Source: Dulcicalothrix desertica PCC 7102 (lineage in GTDB: Bacteria > Cyanobacteriota > Cyanobacteriia > Cyanobacteriales > Nostocaceae). From it: DNA of 64,000 nucleotides. Made by a program: the position numbers and the translations under genes. Under the pieces are notes generated by a model. It saw only the letters and a program-made list of their open reading frames with translations, ran no database searches and was not told the DNA's origin. Position 1 is the first letter of the stretch, and the number at the start of each line of letters is the position of its first letter. Where the stretch lies: the NCBI RefSeq assembly GCF_003991905.1, contig NZ_RSCL01000010.1:1-64000 (forward strand). Reading direction: 5' to 3'. Below are positions 34,973 through 42,263 of the stretch, piece after piece.

Positions 34973-35160
34973 GTAGGTTGGGTGGAGGCTTTGCGGAACC
35001 CAACATATTATATTTATTTTCCAATATATCATGTTGATTTACTAACATTTTAATTTAAAATTCACACCGTCTATGGTTGCAAACCATAGGCTAATAGTTT
35101 AAGTCCATTAAAATGGACTATCAAAACAAGTATTATTTGTCAAATACTAGACTTATGTAA
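34973..35160. repeat. Intergenic repeat and hairpins after ureG
   Basis: GTAGGTTGGGTGGAGGC...GGAACCCAAC (34973-35005) is a hairpin repeat also present at 44680-44711. Two more short hairpins follow: CTATGGTTGCAAACCATAG (about 35073-35091) and AGTCCATTAAAATGGACT (about 35102-35119). No gene lies in this 300-base gap. Any of the hairpins may end the ure transcript. Confidence 0.7.
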
Positions 35161-35278
35161 TTAATCACAAAGGACACAAAGGGCAAAAAGAAAGAAAATA
35201 AAGATTTTACCCTTTAAGGTTATTTGCCTATTAAAATAAATATAACAACTTACAGACTGGCGCCTAGCGGTATGTACT

Positions 35279-35905
35279 ATGGATACAACACATTCGCAAG
35301 AAGAAACTCAAGAAATACTCACATGGTTAAATAGAAACCGACGGATGTTACTAGATTTTTACAAAAATCAGTATATTGCCTATAACGCTAACGGTATCAT
35401 TGCCCATAGTGAAAATTTGCGAGAAGCTTTAGATATAGCGGAGGCTTCAGGACAAAGGTTTGTTATTTATTTTGTCCCTCGTTCTACAGGTTCAGTTAAA
35501 ATACTACCTATTCGCTTTCGTGCATTAGTGCGTCATGATTGGGAGCCAAATTATGAAGTACGACTCCAGCATGGTGATAAAGTAATGAATGCTGTTATGT
35601 TAGTAGATAGTGGTGCCGAACTTAGTTTAATACCTTTTAAAATAGGCGAAGAATTAGGATATAGTTTGGCAGATTCTGAGTCTAAACTAGTCGCAGAGAC
35701 TATTGGTGGAAACGTGGAGTATGTTATGCGCGATATTCAAATGACTATTAATGAGAAGCAATTTGTTGCACCTGTCGCATGGTTACAAACTGATGCAGGT
35801 GCAGCCCAACTATTACTCGGTCGTGAAATTGTATTTGATAAATTCAATATCGAATTTCGCCAATCTGAAGAAAAAATTATATTTCATGCCGTAGAGGCGC
35901 CTTAA
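35279..35905 (+). CDS. Retropepsin-like aspartyl protease with N-terminal DUF5678-like domain
   Basis: Residues about 10-60 (WLNRNRRMLLDFYKNQYIAYNANGIIAHSENLREAL) resemble the DUF5678 'yours-or-mine' type domain. After a linker a clan AA aspartyl protease fold begins: AVMLVDSGAELSLIP near residue 115, where DSG is the active-site triad position and only one per chain is present. A second hydrophobic-hydrophobic-Gly pattern occurs at LLLGREIVFDKF near 182. Retropepsins work as homodimers. The substrate is unknown. The ATG overlaps a tATGg after a repeat-rich gap; it appears monocistronic. Confidence 0.78.
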   Translation: MDTTHSQEETQEILTWLNRNRRMLLDFYKNQYIAYNANGIIAHSENLREALDIAEASGQRFVIYFVPRSTGSVKILPIRFRALVRHDWEPNYEVRLQHGDKVMNAVMLVDSGAELSLIPFKIGEELGYSLADSESKLVAETIGGNVEYVMRDIQMTINEKQFVAPVAWLQTDAGAAQLLLGREIVFDKFNIEFRQSEEKIIFHAVEAP

Positions 35906-35913
35906 CTAAAAAA

Positions 35914-36075
35914 TCAATGCGGTTCAAGTTTTCCAATTCCTATTTCTCTTAATTTTACCCGTATATCCTCAAGGTTTTCACCGCAGTAATAATATTTTTT
36001 ATCCGCGATATCGGCTAAATAGTAACCGGGCTTGCCATCGTTGATTTGCTGTAATTTTGCAGCTAGTTCTTTCAT
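35914..36075 (-). CDS. Small hypothetical protein
   Basis: The ATG at 36075 (MKELAAKLQQIN) is preceded by GGAGG at about 14 bases. The 53-residue product (GKPGYYLADIADKKYYYCGENLEDIRVKLREIGIG) is compact with a beta-beta-helix look. A longer frame to 36189 exists but its extra residues lack a ribosome site. It lies convergent to the protease gene with 8 bases between the stops. The function is unknown. Confidence 0.5.
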   Translation of the reverse strand: MKELAAKLQQINDGKPGYYLADIADKKYYYCGENLEDIRVKLREIGIGKLEPH

Positions 36076-36161
36076 ATTTAATATTTTAACCTCCGGGAAA
36101 TGCTCCTCTAAGAGGTTGCTTAGTTCAAGAGTTTTCAAATAAAAAATACTCAAAATTTTAT

Positions 36162-36251
36162 TGTGGGATGGGCGTCCTCGCCTGTCCAATCTTCAAAGTG
36201 ACTCATCTTTTTAATCTTTTAAGGCAGGCAAGGATGCCTGCTCCACAAGAT
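36162..36251. repeat. Intergenic repeat pair (GGGCGTCCTCGCCTG / CAGGCAAGGATGCCTGC)
   Basis: GTGGGATGGGCGTCCTCGCC with TGTCC and AAGGCAGGCAAGGATGCCTG with CTCCAC form an inverted pair. Related copies of the second arm lie near 27243. Confidence 0.75.
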
Positions 36252-36286
36252 GGAGAATTAATTTTTTGGGCACCTCTTGTGTCAGA

Positions 36287-37276
36287 ATGGATACAAAATT
36301 TGCTTATTATCAAATGGTTCGTCATATTTTAAAGGCTACAAAAGAAACGGTGCATCTAGGTGGTTTTTCGCATTTACTACCACCTGCGCTTAGGGTTGAT
36401 TCTGGAGATACGGTAGATGTTGAAACTTATAGTGGGTTTTATGTGTATGATAAGGCACCACCAGCGTTTCTGACTCCTGAGTTTGTTGATATTTGCCAAA
36501 ATTTGGCCCCAGAGCGTAAGGTTGCTGGTGGTCCACATTTGTTGACTGGCCCTATTTATGTAAAGGGTGCAGAACCGGGAGATGTTTTGGAAGTAGAATT
36601 ACATTCAATCTCACCGCGTTTACCTGTTGGGTTTAATGCTATTCGCAGTGGATGGGGCGCCTTGCCACAAAAGTTTACACAACCTGCACTAAGATTTATT
36701 GATTTGGATTTAGATAATAATGTTGCGGAGTTTCCGAAGGGGTCAGGTATTAAAATACCTATTACGCCTTTTTTTGGCATTTTGGGTGTGGCAACTCATG
36801 ATGAACACCGCTCTTCGATACCACCTGGATATTATGGTGGTAATATCGATAATCGGGAACTTCAAGCTGGCGCCCGTATATTTTTACCTGTGTTTGTATC
36901 TGGTGCTTTATTTTCGATAGGTGATGGTCATTCTGCACAAGGTGATGGGGAAGTTAATGTCACGGCGATTGAAACTTCGATGAATGGTACTATTAAGCTA
37001 AAAGTTCGTAAAGATTTGCATTTGAAGGCGCCAATCGCTGATACACCAACTGATATTATAACGATGGGTTTTGGGAATACCCTTGATGAGGCTTTACAAA
37101 ATGCCGTCTCAAGTATGATTGATTTTCTAGAACGCTTTGTTGGTATATCAGCCGAAGATGCTTATGTGTTGTGTAGTTTGGCTGTAAATTTTCGCATTAG
37201 CCAAGTGGTAAATAGTCCACAGAAGGGTGTACATGGGATGCTGCTTAAGTCTATTTTACCAAAGAATGTATTGTAA
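36287..37276 (+). CDS. Acetamidase/formamidase family protein
   Basis: This FmdA/AmdA-type amidase hydrolyses formamide or acetamide to ammonium and the acid. The start is set at the ATG at 36287; an upstream TTG is weaker. VHLGGFSHLLPPALRVDSGDTVDVETYSG near residue 20, GGPHLLTGPIYVKGAEPGDVLEVEL near 84 and GALFSIGDGHSAQGDGEVNVTAIET near 206 contain the conserved His, Asp and Glu of the family, and GILGVATHDEHRS near 160 is also conserved. It leads a run with a TauE/SafE permease and a BMP lipoprotein, which suggests amide-nitrogen uptake and use. Confidence 0.9.
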   Translation: MDTKFAYYQMVRHILKATKETVHLGGFSHLLPPALRVDSGDTVDVETYSGFYVYDKAPPAFLTPEFVDICQNLAPERKVAGGPHLLTGPIYVKGAEPGDVLEVELHSISPRLPVGFNAIRSGWGALPQKFTQPALRFIDLDLDNNVAEFPKGSGIKIPITPFFGILGVATHDEHRSSIPPGYYGGNIDNRELQAGARIFLPVFVSGALFSIGDGHSAQGDGEVNVTAIETSMNGTIKLKVRKDLHLKAPIADTPTDIITMGFGNTLDEALQNAVSSMIDFLERFVGISAEDAYVLCSLAVNFRISQVVNSPQKGVHGMLLKSILPKNVL

Positions 37277-37308
37277 GCTTGAATTTTGCACTTCCCTACG
37301 CTCAATAT

Positions 37309-38085
37309 ATGGATACATCAAAATTAATTTCACTAGCTGTCGGTGGTTTAGTATCTGGAATTCTCGCTGGATTTTTGGGTATTGGTGGCGGTACTGTTTT
37401 AGTACCGTTGCAGGTCGCATTAGGATATACGCCGCTTCAAGCTGTTGCTACTAGCAGTTTTTCTATAGTTATTACCGCTATTTCTGGAAGTATCCAAAAT
37501 TGGCGTATGGGCTATTTGAGTTTTAAGCGAGTTATATATTTAGGATTGCCTGCGGTTATTACTGCACAATTAGGAGCAGAACTTGCTACTCGTATCCCTT
37601 CGTATGTTTTATTAGTAGCGTTTTCATTGTTACTTTTACTTAATATCTATTTAGTACAATTACGTAAACAACTTTCTAATAGTGAAGCCGAAAAGAGTAA
37701 TAACTTCAACCCTGTTCTGGCAAGACTTTTTACAGGTGGCGCCGCTGGAGTACTAGCTGGATTATTTGGTGTTGGTGGTGGTGTAATTATGGTGCCACTG
37801 CAAATTTTGTTACTAGGTGAAACAATTAAAGTTGCAATTCAAACAAGTTTAGGGGTGATAATGATTACCGCTGTTTCTGCCACTATTGGACACGCAGCTA
37901 AAGGTAATATTTCGTGGACAGTAGGATTGATATTAGGTATAGGTGGATTGATTGGCGCCCAAATTAGTACTCGTTTTTTACCGAAGTTACCCGACCATAT
38001 CGTCAGTTTAGCATTTCGGACACTACTAGGTGTTTTATCTATATATATATTCTGGCAAGCTTGGCAAGCGTTTTCACGTATGTAA
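37309..38085 (+). CDS. TauE/SafE (UPF0721) family permease
   Basis: From the ATG at 37309 the protein has 258 residues and about eight membrane segments. The two family half-repeats are visible as GGLVSGILAGFLGIGGGTVLVPL near residue 10 and GGAAGVLAGLFGVGGGVIMVPL near 143. TauE/SafE proteins export sulfite, sulfoacetate or other organic anions. It begins 32 bases after the formamidase gene; a TTG at 37279 would shorten that gap. The substrate here cannot be told from sequence. Confidence 0.9.
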   Translation: MDTSKLISLAVGGLVSGILAGFLGIGGGTVLVPLQVALGYTPLQAVATSSFSIVITAISGSIQNWRMGYLSFKRVIYLGLPAVITAQLGAELATRIPSYVLLVAFSLLLLLNIYLVQLRKQLSNSEAEKSNNFNPVLARLFTGGAAGVLAGLFGVGGGVIMVPLQILLLGETIKVAIQTSLGVIMITAVSATIGHAAKGNISWTVGLILGIGGLIGAQISTRFLPKLPDHIVSLAFRTLLGVLSIYIFWQAWQAFSRM

Positions 38086-38148
38086 AGGTGATTGCGGACG
38101 ATAAAAGCTACAATCAAGCAAAAAACGTTATATTTTTTGCTTATTGAT

Positions 38149-39279
38149 ATGGAACGTCGAAAGTTTATTCAATATATAACTTTAACAGGTGCTGGGATGA
38201 CGTTGACTAGTTGTGGAGGTAGAAAAAGTACTCCTACAATTAAACCGACAGTTCAAGCTTCACCAGTTTCTCTTTATCAACCCTTAAAGGTTGGATTTGT
38301 TTATTCTGAACAAGTGGGGGATATGGGGTGGACTTACGCACATGATTTAGGACGTAGAGAAATGGAGGCAAATCTTAAAGAGAAAGTAAAAACAACTTTT
38401 ATCGAAAACGTCAATAATGGTGCAGATGCTGAGAAGGTGATTCGGCAATTAGCGCTTGACGGTCATGAGTTGATTTTTACAACTTCGCTTGGTTATATGA
38501 ACCCCACTATTAAAGTTGCTTCATATTTTCCTCAAGTTGCTTTTGAACACTGCACTGGTTTTCAACGTGCGGCAAATGTTGGTACTTACATCGGTCGCTT
38601 TGAAGAATCGCGATATTTAACCGGCATGATTGCTGGTAAAATGACCAAATCGAATATTATTGGTTTTATTGGCGCCTCTCCAACACCAGAAGTAATTCGG
38701 GGAATTAGTGCATTTACCCAAGGTGTAAGATTGACAAATCCAAAAGCCAAAGTACGGGTAGCGTGGGTAAAAACTTTATACGACCCAACTTTAGAACGTG
38801 AAACTGCTATATCTTTGGTAAACTCAGGCGCCGATATCTTAGCACAACATACCGACTCAGCGGCAATAGTTCAATTTGCTGAAGAAAAAGGAATTTATGC
38901 GTTTGGTTACAATACCGACATGAGCAAGTTCGCACCAAAAGCACATTTAGCATCAGCAATTAATCAATGGGGTAAATTTTACACCGAAAGAGCCATAGCA
39001 GTAATTGAAAAAACATGGAAACCAGAGGATACTTGGTATGGAATAGCACAAGGAATGGTTGATATATCACCAATGAACGCAGTAATTCCTCCAGATATAC
39101 AAAATTTAGTTAATCAAAAACGCAACGAAATAATTCAAGGAATTGCCCATCCTTTCGAGGGACTCATTAAAGACCAAAAGGGAGTCGTGCGAGTTCCAAC
39201 AGGAAAAATACTCGATGATAAAGCACAATTAGCAATGGACTGGTATGTTGAAGGTGTTGAAGGAACCATACCTAAATAA
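38149..39279 (+). CDS. BMP-family ABC transporter substrate-binding lipoprotein
   Basis: The start at 38149 gives MERRKFIQYITLTGAGMTLT with the lipobox LTSC (Cys 22), so it is an exported lipoprotein. It is a PBP1-BMP (Med/PnrA-like) binding protein: LKVGFVYSEQVGDMGWTYAHDLGRREM, YIGRFEESRYLTGMIAGKM, GFIGASPTPEVIRGISAFTQGVRLTNP and IYAFGYNTDMSKFAPKAHLAS follow the family order. Known members bind nucleosides or purines. The genes for permease and ATPase are not next to it. Its place after formamidase and TauE/SafE genes points to a small nitrogen compound. Confidence 0.88.
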   Translation: MERRKFIQYITLTGAGMTLTSCGGRKSTPTIKPTVQASPVSLYQPLKVGFVYSEQVGDMGWTYAHDLGRREMEANLKEKVKTTFIENVNNGADAEKVIRQLALDGHELIFTTSLGYMNPTIKVASYFPQVAFEHCTGFQRAANVGTYIGRFEESRYLTGMIAGKMTKSNIIGFIGASPTPEVIRGISAFTQGVRLTNPKAKVRVAWVKTLYDPTLERETAISLVNSGADILAQHTDSAAIVQFAEEKGIYAFGYNTDMSKFAPKAHLASAINQWGKFYTERAIAVIEKTWKPEDTWYGIAQGMVDISPMNAVIPPDIQNLVNQKRNEIIQGIAHPFEGLIKDQKGVVRVPTGKILDDKAQLAMDWYVEGVEGTIPK

Positions 39280-39317
39280 CTTTTAGCTTTTATATTTTCA
39301 AACTACTTTTATTTAAT

Positions 39318-40664
39318 ATGACAAAATCTATTCCTGTTGCTACACCTCCAACAACTACAAGGCGCCGCAGTCACACAAGTGCTATGAATGATGATATGCT
39401 AGGATACCTTGAACATTTAGCCCAGCAAGGTGATTTTCTTCGCATACCTTTCGGGATACTAGGTTCAGGCTATTTTCTCAATCATCCCGATTTAGCACAA
39501 CAAGTTTTACTCAAGCAAGCTAAAAAATTTCAGAAGATATTCACTGTAAAATACACAGCAAAGGGAATTTTTGGAGAAAATTTATTTACTAGTGATGGTG
39601 AGTTATGGCAGGTTTTGCGCTCTATTATTAATCCTGCATTCAATGCCCAACGGTTTAATGCATATGCAAGCATTATGACCGATTATACAAAAATAATGAT
39701 TTCGCAATGGCAACCTGGAGAAGTTATTGATATCCCTACTGCAATGATGGATTTAACTTTGGGTATTACAAGTAGAGCTTTTTTTGGTGAAGATTTGCGA
39801 GATAATCAAATTGGTCAAGCAATTATTAAATTTATTGAATTATTCTCTCAGCGGATAAGTTCTTTTCCTGTACCAATTTGGATACCAATTAAAAGTAACT
39901 TAGAGATGAAGCGGCTATTTGCCCTCATCGATAACCACGTAGGTTCTATAACAGTAAAACGGCGCCAATCAGGCGAAGATTATGGTGATATATTATCAAT
40001 GCTCATTCAAGCACAAGCAAGTGATACAACAGGTTTATTGACGAATGAGCAAATTAGAAACGAAGTACTAAATTTATTTGCTGCGGGTTATGAAGTAACT
40101 GCACACTCCATTGCGTTTACATTATATCTTATCTCTCAACACCCAGAAGTCGAAGCGCGCTTGTTAGATGAAATTAATCAAGTGGTTGGAGACAAGACTG
40201 TAACAATTTCAAATTTAAATCAAATGCCATATCTTGAAATGGTACTATTTGAATCAATGCGATTATTGCCTGTAACAGCAGTCGTTTCTAGACAAGCGAT
40301 TGAAAACGTTGTTATTGATGACTATATTATACCCAAAAATAGTTTAGTTTTAGTGGCGCCTTGGACGCTGCACCGTCGTAGTGATTACTTTCCTGAACCT
40401 TTACGCTTTGACCCAGATAGATTTAATAGTCAACATAAAGACAATATTCACAAGTTTGCCTATCTTCCTTTTTCCGGAGGACCTCGCATTTGTATAGGTA
40501 ATGCGTTTGCTACTATGCAAATGCGAATTAATATAGCTATGATTTTACAACGCTTTAAATTAACATCACTTTCTGATTATCAATTGCAACCAATATTTAA
40601 TTTTAACACCCGCCCTAAAAATGGCTTACCCATGCTCACACATGCACGCAAGGGTATAGATTAG
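39318..40664 (+). CDS. Cytochrome P450, CYP110-like
   Basis: The 448-residue protein is a soluble bacterial P450. The I-helix oxygen motif reads AAGYEVTAHS (near residue 253), with Val in place of the usual Thr. The ExxR motif is ESMR near 311. The PERF-like motif FDPDRF lies near 371. The haem loop FSGGPRICIG near 385 carries the axial Cys. Closest in style to cyanobacterial CYP110 enzymes, which hydroxylate fatty acids and hydrocarbons. It lies 38 bases after the BMP gene on the same strand. Confidence 0.9.
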   Translation: MTKSIPVATPPTTTRRRSHTSAMNDDMLGYLEHLAQQGDFLRIPFGILGSGYFLNHPDLAQQVLLKQAKKFQKIFTVKYTAKGIFGENLFTSDGELWQVLRSIINPAFNAQRFNAYASIMTDYTKIMISQWQPGEVIDIPTAMMDLTLGITSRAFFGEDLRDNQIGQAIIKFIELFSQRISSFPVPIWIPIKSNLEMKRLFALIDNHVGSITVKRRQSGEDYGDILSMLIQAQASDTTGLLTNEQIRNEVLNLFAAGYEVTAHSIAFTLYLISQHPEVEARLLDEINQVVGDKTVTISNLNQMPYLEMVLFESMRLLPVTAVVSRQAIENVVIDDYIIPKNSLVLVAPWTLHRRSDYFPEPLRFDPDRFNSQHKDNIHKFAYLPFSGGPRICIGNAFATMQMRINIAMILQRFKLTSLSDYQLQPIFNFNTRPKNGLPMLTHARKGID

Positions 40665-40852
40665 CATTATCAGCCAAAGAAAGCTTAACAATTCTTAGTT
40701 AATAAAAACTTCAGATATACAAAGGGTTTGAGACACCGAATAAGCGTAAATACTTATAAAAAATAAGCCACTTTGTAAAGGTTAATTGCCATCTGTTGTC
40801 AAAGTTACTTTGTTAGGTACAAACTAGAACTATATATACAGGCAATTATTCT

Positions 40853-41350
40853 ATGAATGCTATTTCTAACGTTGAATTCAAACGCCCAGTTTGGCACACC
40901 ATGTTAACTTTAACTCTAGGTTTCTGGTTAAGTGCTAGTTTACTTATTGACTGGGTAATTATGCCTAGCATGTACTTTTCGGGGATGATGAACCTAGATA
41001 GTTTTGCTTCCGCAGGTTATTCGATTTTTTGGAATTTTAACCGCATTGAATTATTATCTGCTGGCGCCGTCTTAACTAGCATTCTCGCTTTATCAAAAAC
41101 TCAACTACGTTGGCATGGTGGTGTAGCTGCTTTAGCTGTCACACTCTTCAGTATATCTCTGGCATTTACATATTTCTTAACACCACAAATGTGCGCCACA
41201 GGGATAGATTTAAACTTGTTTGACTCAGTGTCTGAAGTTCCAGCATCAATGAATCTGCTACACGGCTTATACTGGAGTTTTGAAGCATTTAAATTGACAG
41301 CACTTGGCTTAATATTCGGATGGTGCTGGCGCCAGAAAGGTTTAGTATAA
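40853..41350 (+). CDS. Four-helix membrane protein of unknown function (DUF4149-like)
   Basis: The 165-residue protein has about four membrane segments (residues 16-38, 60-80, 90-112 and 140-160). The first contains LGFWLSASLLIDWVIMPSMY, where an acidic residue lies in the membrane followed by a Pro, as in DUF4149/TMEM205-type proteins. The ATG is preceded by CAGGCAATTATTCT. It is monocistronic. The family assignment is tentative. Confidence 0.6.
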   Translation: MNAISNVEFKRPVWHTMLTLTLGFWLSASLLIDWVIMPSMYFSGMMNLDSFASAGYSIFWNFNRIELLSAGAVLTSILALSKTQLRWHGGVAALAVTLFSISLAFTYFLTPQMCATGIDLNLFDSVSEVPASMNLLHGLYWSFEAFKLTALGLIFGWCWRQKGLV

Positions 41351-41385
41351 ATTCAAAATCACAACGAAATTTATAATGAAATTTT

Positions 41386-41413
41386 GTAGAGACGTTACAT
41401 GTAACGTCTCTAC
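41386..41413. repeat. Palindromic repeat GTAGAGACG family
   Basis: GTAGAGACGTTACA and its exact complement TGTAACGTCTCTAC make a perfect 28-bp palindrome between convergent genes. It may serve as a transcription end for both. Confidence 0.85.
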
Positions 41414-41420
41414 AATCATA

Positions 41421-41729
41421 TTATGAAGCTGTTTCTTCTTCTGCATCATCAGCTTCTTGGTTATTGAAGAAAAGTAGACGTACTGCGAGAATTGCAAATC
41501 CAACTGCTGCAACACCTTTGAGCAATCTTGTTGGTAAAAGTTCTGCTACTGCACCTCCTGCTAAGGCGCCTAGTAAACTAGTTAATAACAATGCAGCAGC
41601 GCTACCAAAAAATACGGCACGTGGATATTGGCAACGTCCTGATAGTGCAATTGCCGCTAGCTGACTTTTGTCGCCTAACTCTGATAAAAATACTGTAATA
41701 AAGCTTATTCCTAAAAGATGCCAGTTCAT
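41421..41729 (-). CDS. GDT1/TMEM165 (UPF0016) family half-transporter B
   Basis: This 102-residue protein has three membrane helices and the family motif ELGDKSQ (residues about 17-23), the cation-binding E-x-G-D-K/R-T/S. GDT1 proteins carry two such motifs in one chain or, in some bacteria, use two short proteins that pair. A second short member lies 22 bases upstream in the operon. Family members export Mn2+ or transport Ca2+. A tail rich in Glu/Asp ends the protein. Confidence 0.9.
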   Translation of the reverse strand: MNWHLLGISFITVFLSELGDKSQLAAIALSGRCQYPRAVFFGSAAALLLTSLLGALAGGAVAELLPTRLLKGVAAVGFAILAVRLLFFNNQEADDAEEETAS

Positions 41730-41751
41730 AATTTATTAAGTAGGGGGTAAG

Positions 41752-42177
41752 TTAACCGATGAAAACATCGCAAAATAACATGACGGAAATCAGCATTAAC
41801 ATTACTCCTGCTGATTTTTCGACTGTTTTGGGTGAAAATTTGCTTGCCATCCAACTACCTAACAGTACCCCTAATAAGCTTGTAGTGATTAATGCTGCTG
41901 CTGAACCTAGAAATACTACTAGTGGTGAGTGAGACTCGGCGCTCATCAATAACGTTGATAACTGGGTTTTATCGCCTATCTCAGCTAAAAATATCGTTAC
42001 AAATGTTGTTGTGAAAGTTACCCATACCGATTCTTGCTTACAAGGCGCCTTTTCTGAAATCGATTGTATTGTTTCAATGGTGGCAATACTATTAATTGTT
42101 GAGTCAGTAACGACTGGGGTGTCGAGGTCGTTCTCTAACTGAGTTATGTAGTTGCTTGGTCTATCGTCAACTTTCAC
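41752..42177 (-). CDS. GDT1/TMEM165 (UPF0016) family half-transporter A
   Basis: The 141-residue protein has a ~45-residue polar N-terminus and three membrane helices with EIGDKTQLSTLLM (about residue 66). It is the first gene of a pair with 41421-41729. Together they give the two E-x-G-D motifs needed for a full GDT1 transporter, so a heterodimer exporting Mn2+ is likely by analogy with the fused cyanobacterial Mnx. The sequence does not show which metal is moved. Confidence 0.9.
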   Translation of the reverse strand: MKVDDRPSNYITQLENDLDTPVVTDSTINSIATIETIQSISEKAPCKQESVWVTFTTTFVTIFLAEIGDKTQLSTLLMSAESHSPLVVFLGSAAALITTSLLGVLLGSWMASKFSPKTVEKSAGVMLMLISVMLFCDVFIG

Positions 42178-42263
42178 AGGCGCCTTCTGTAATTTACTAG
42201 CTATTTTTCATATTCTTCTCATTTTTACAGATAGTGTTGACTTTTCGCAACCCTTTGGAGATT

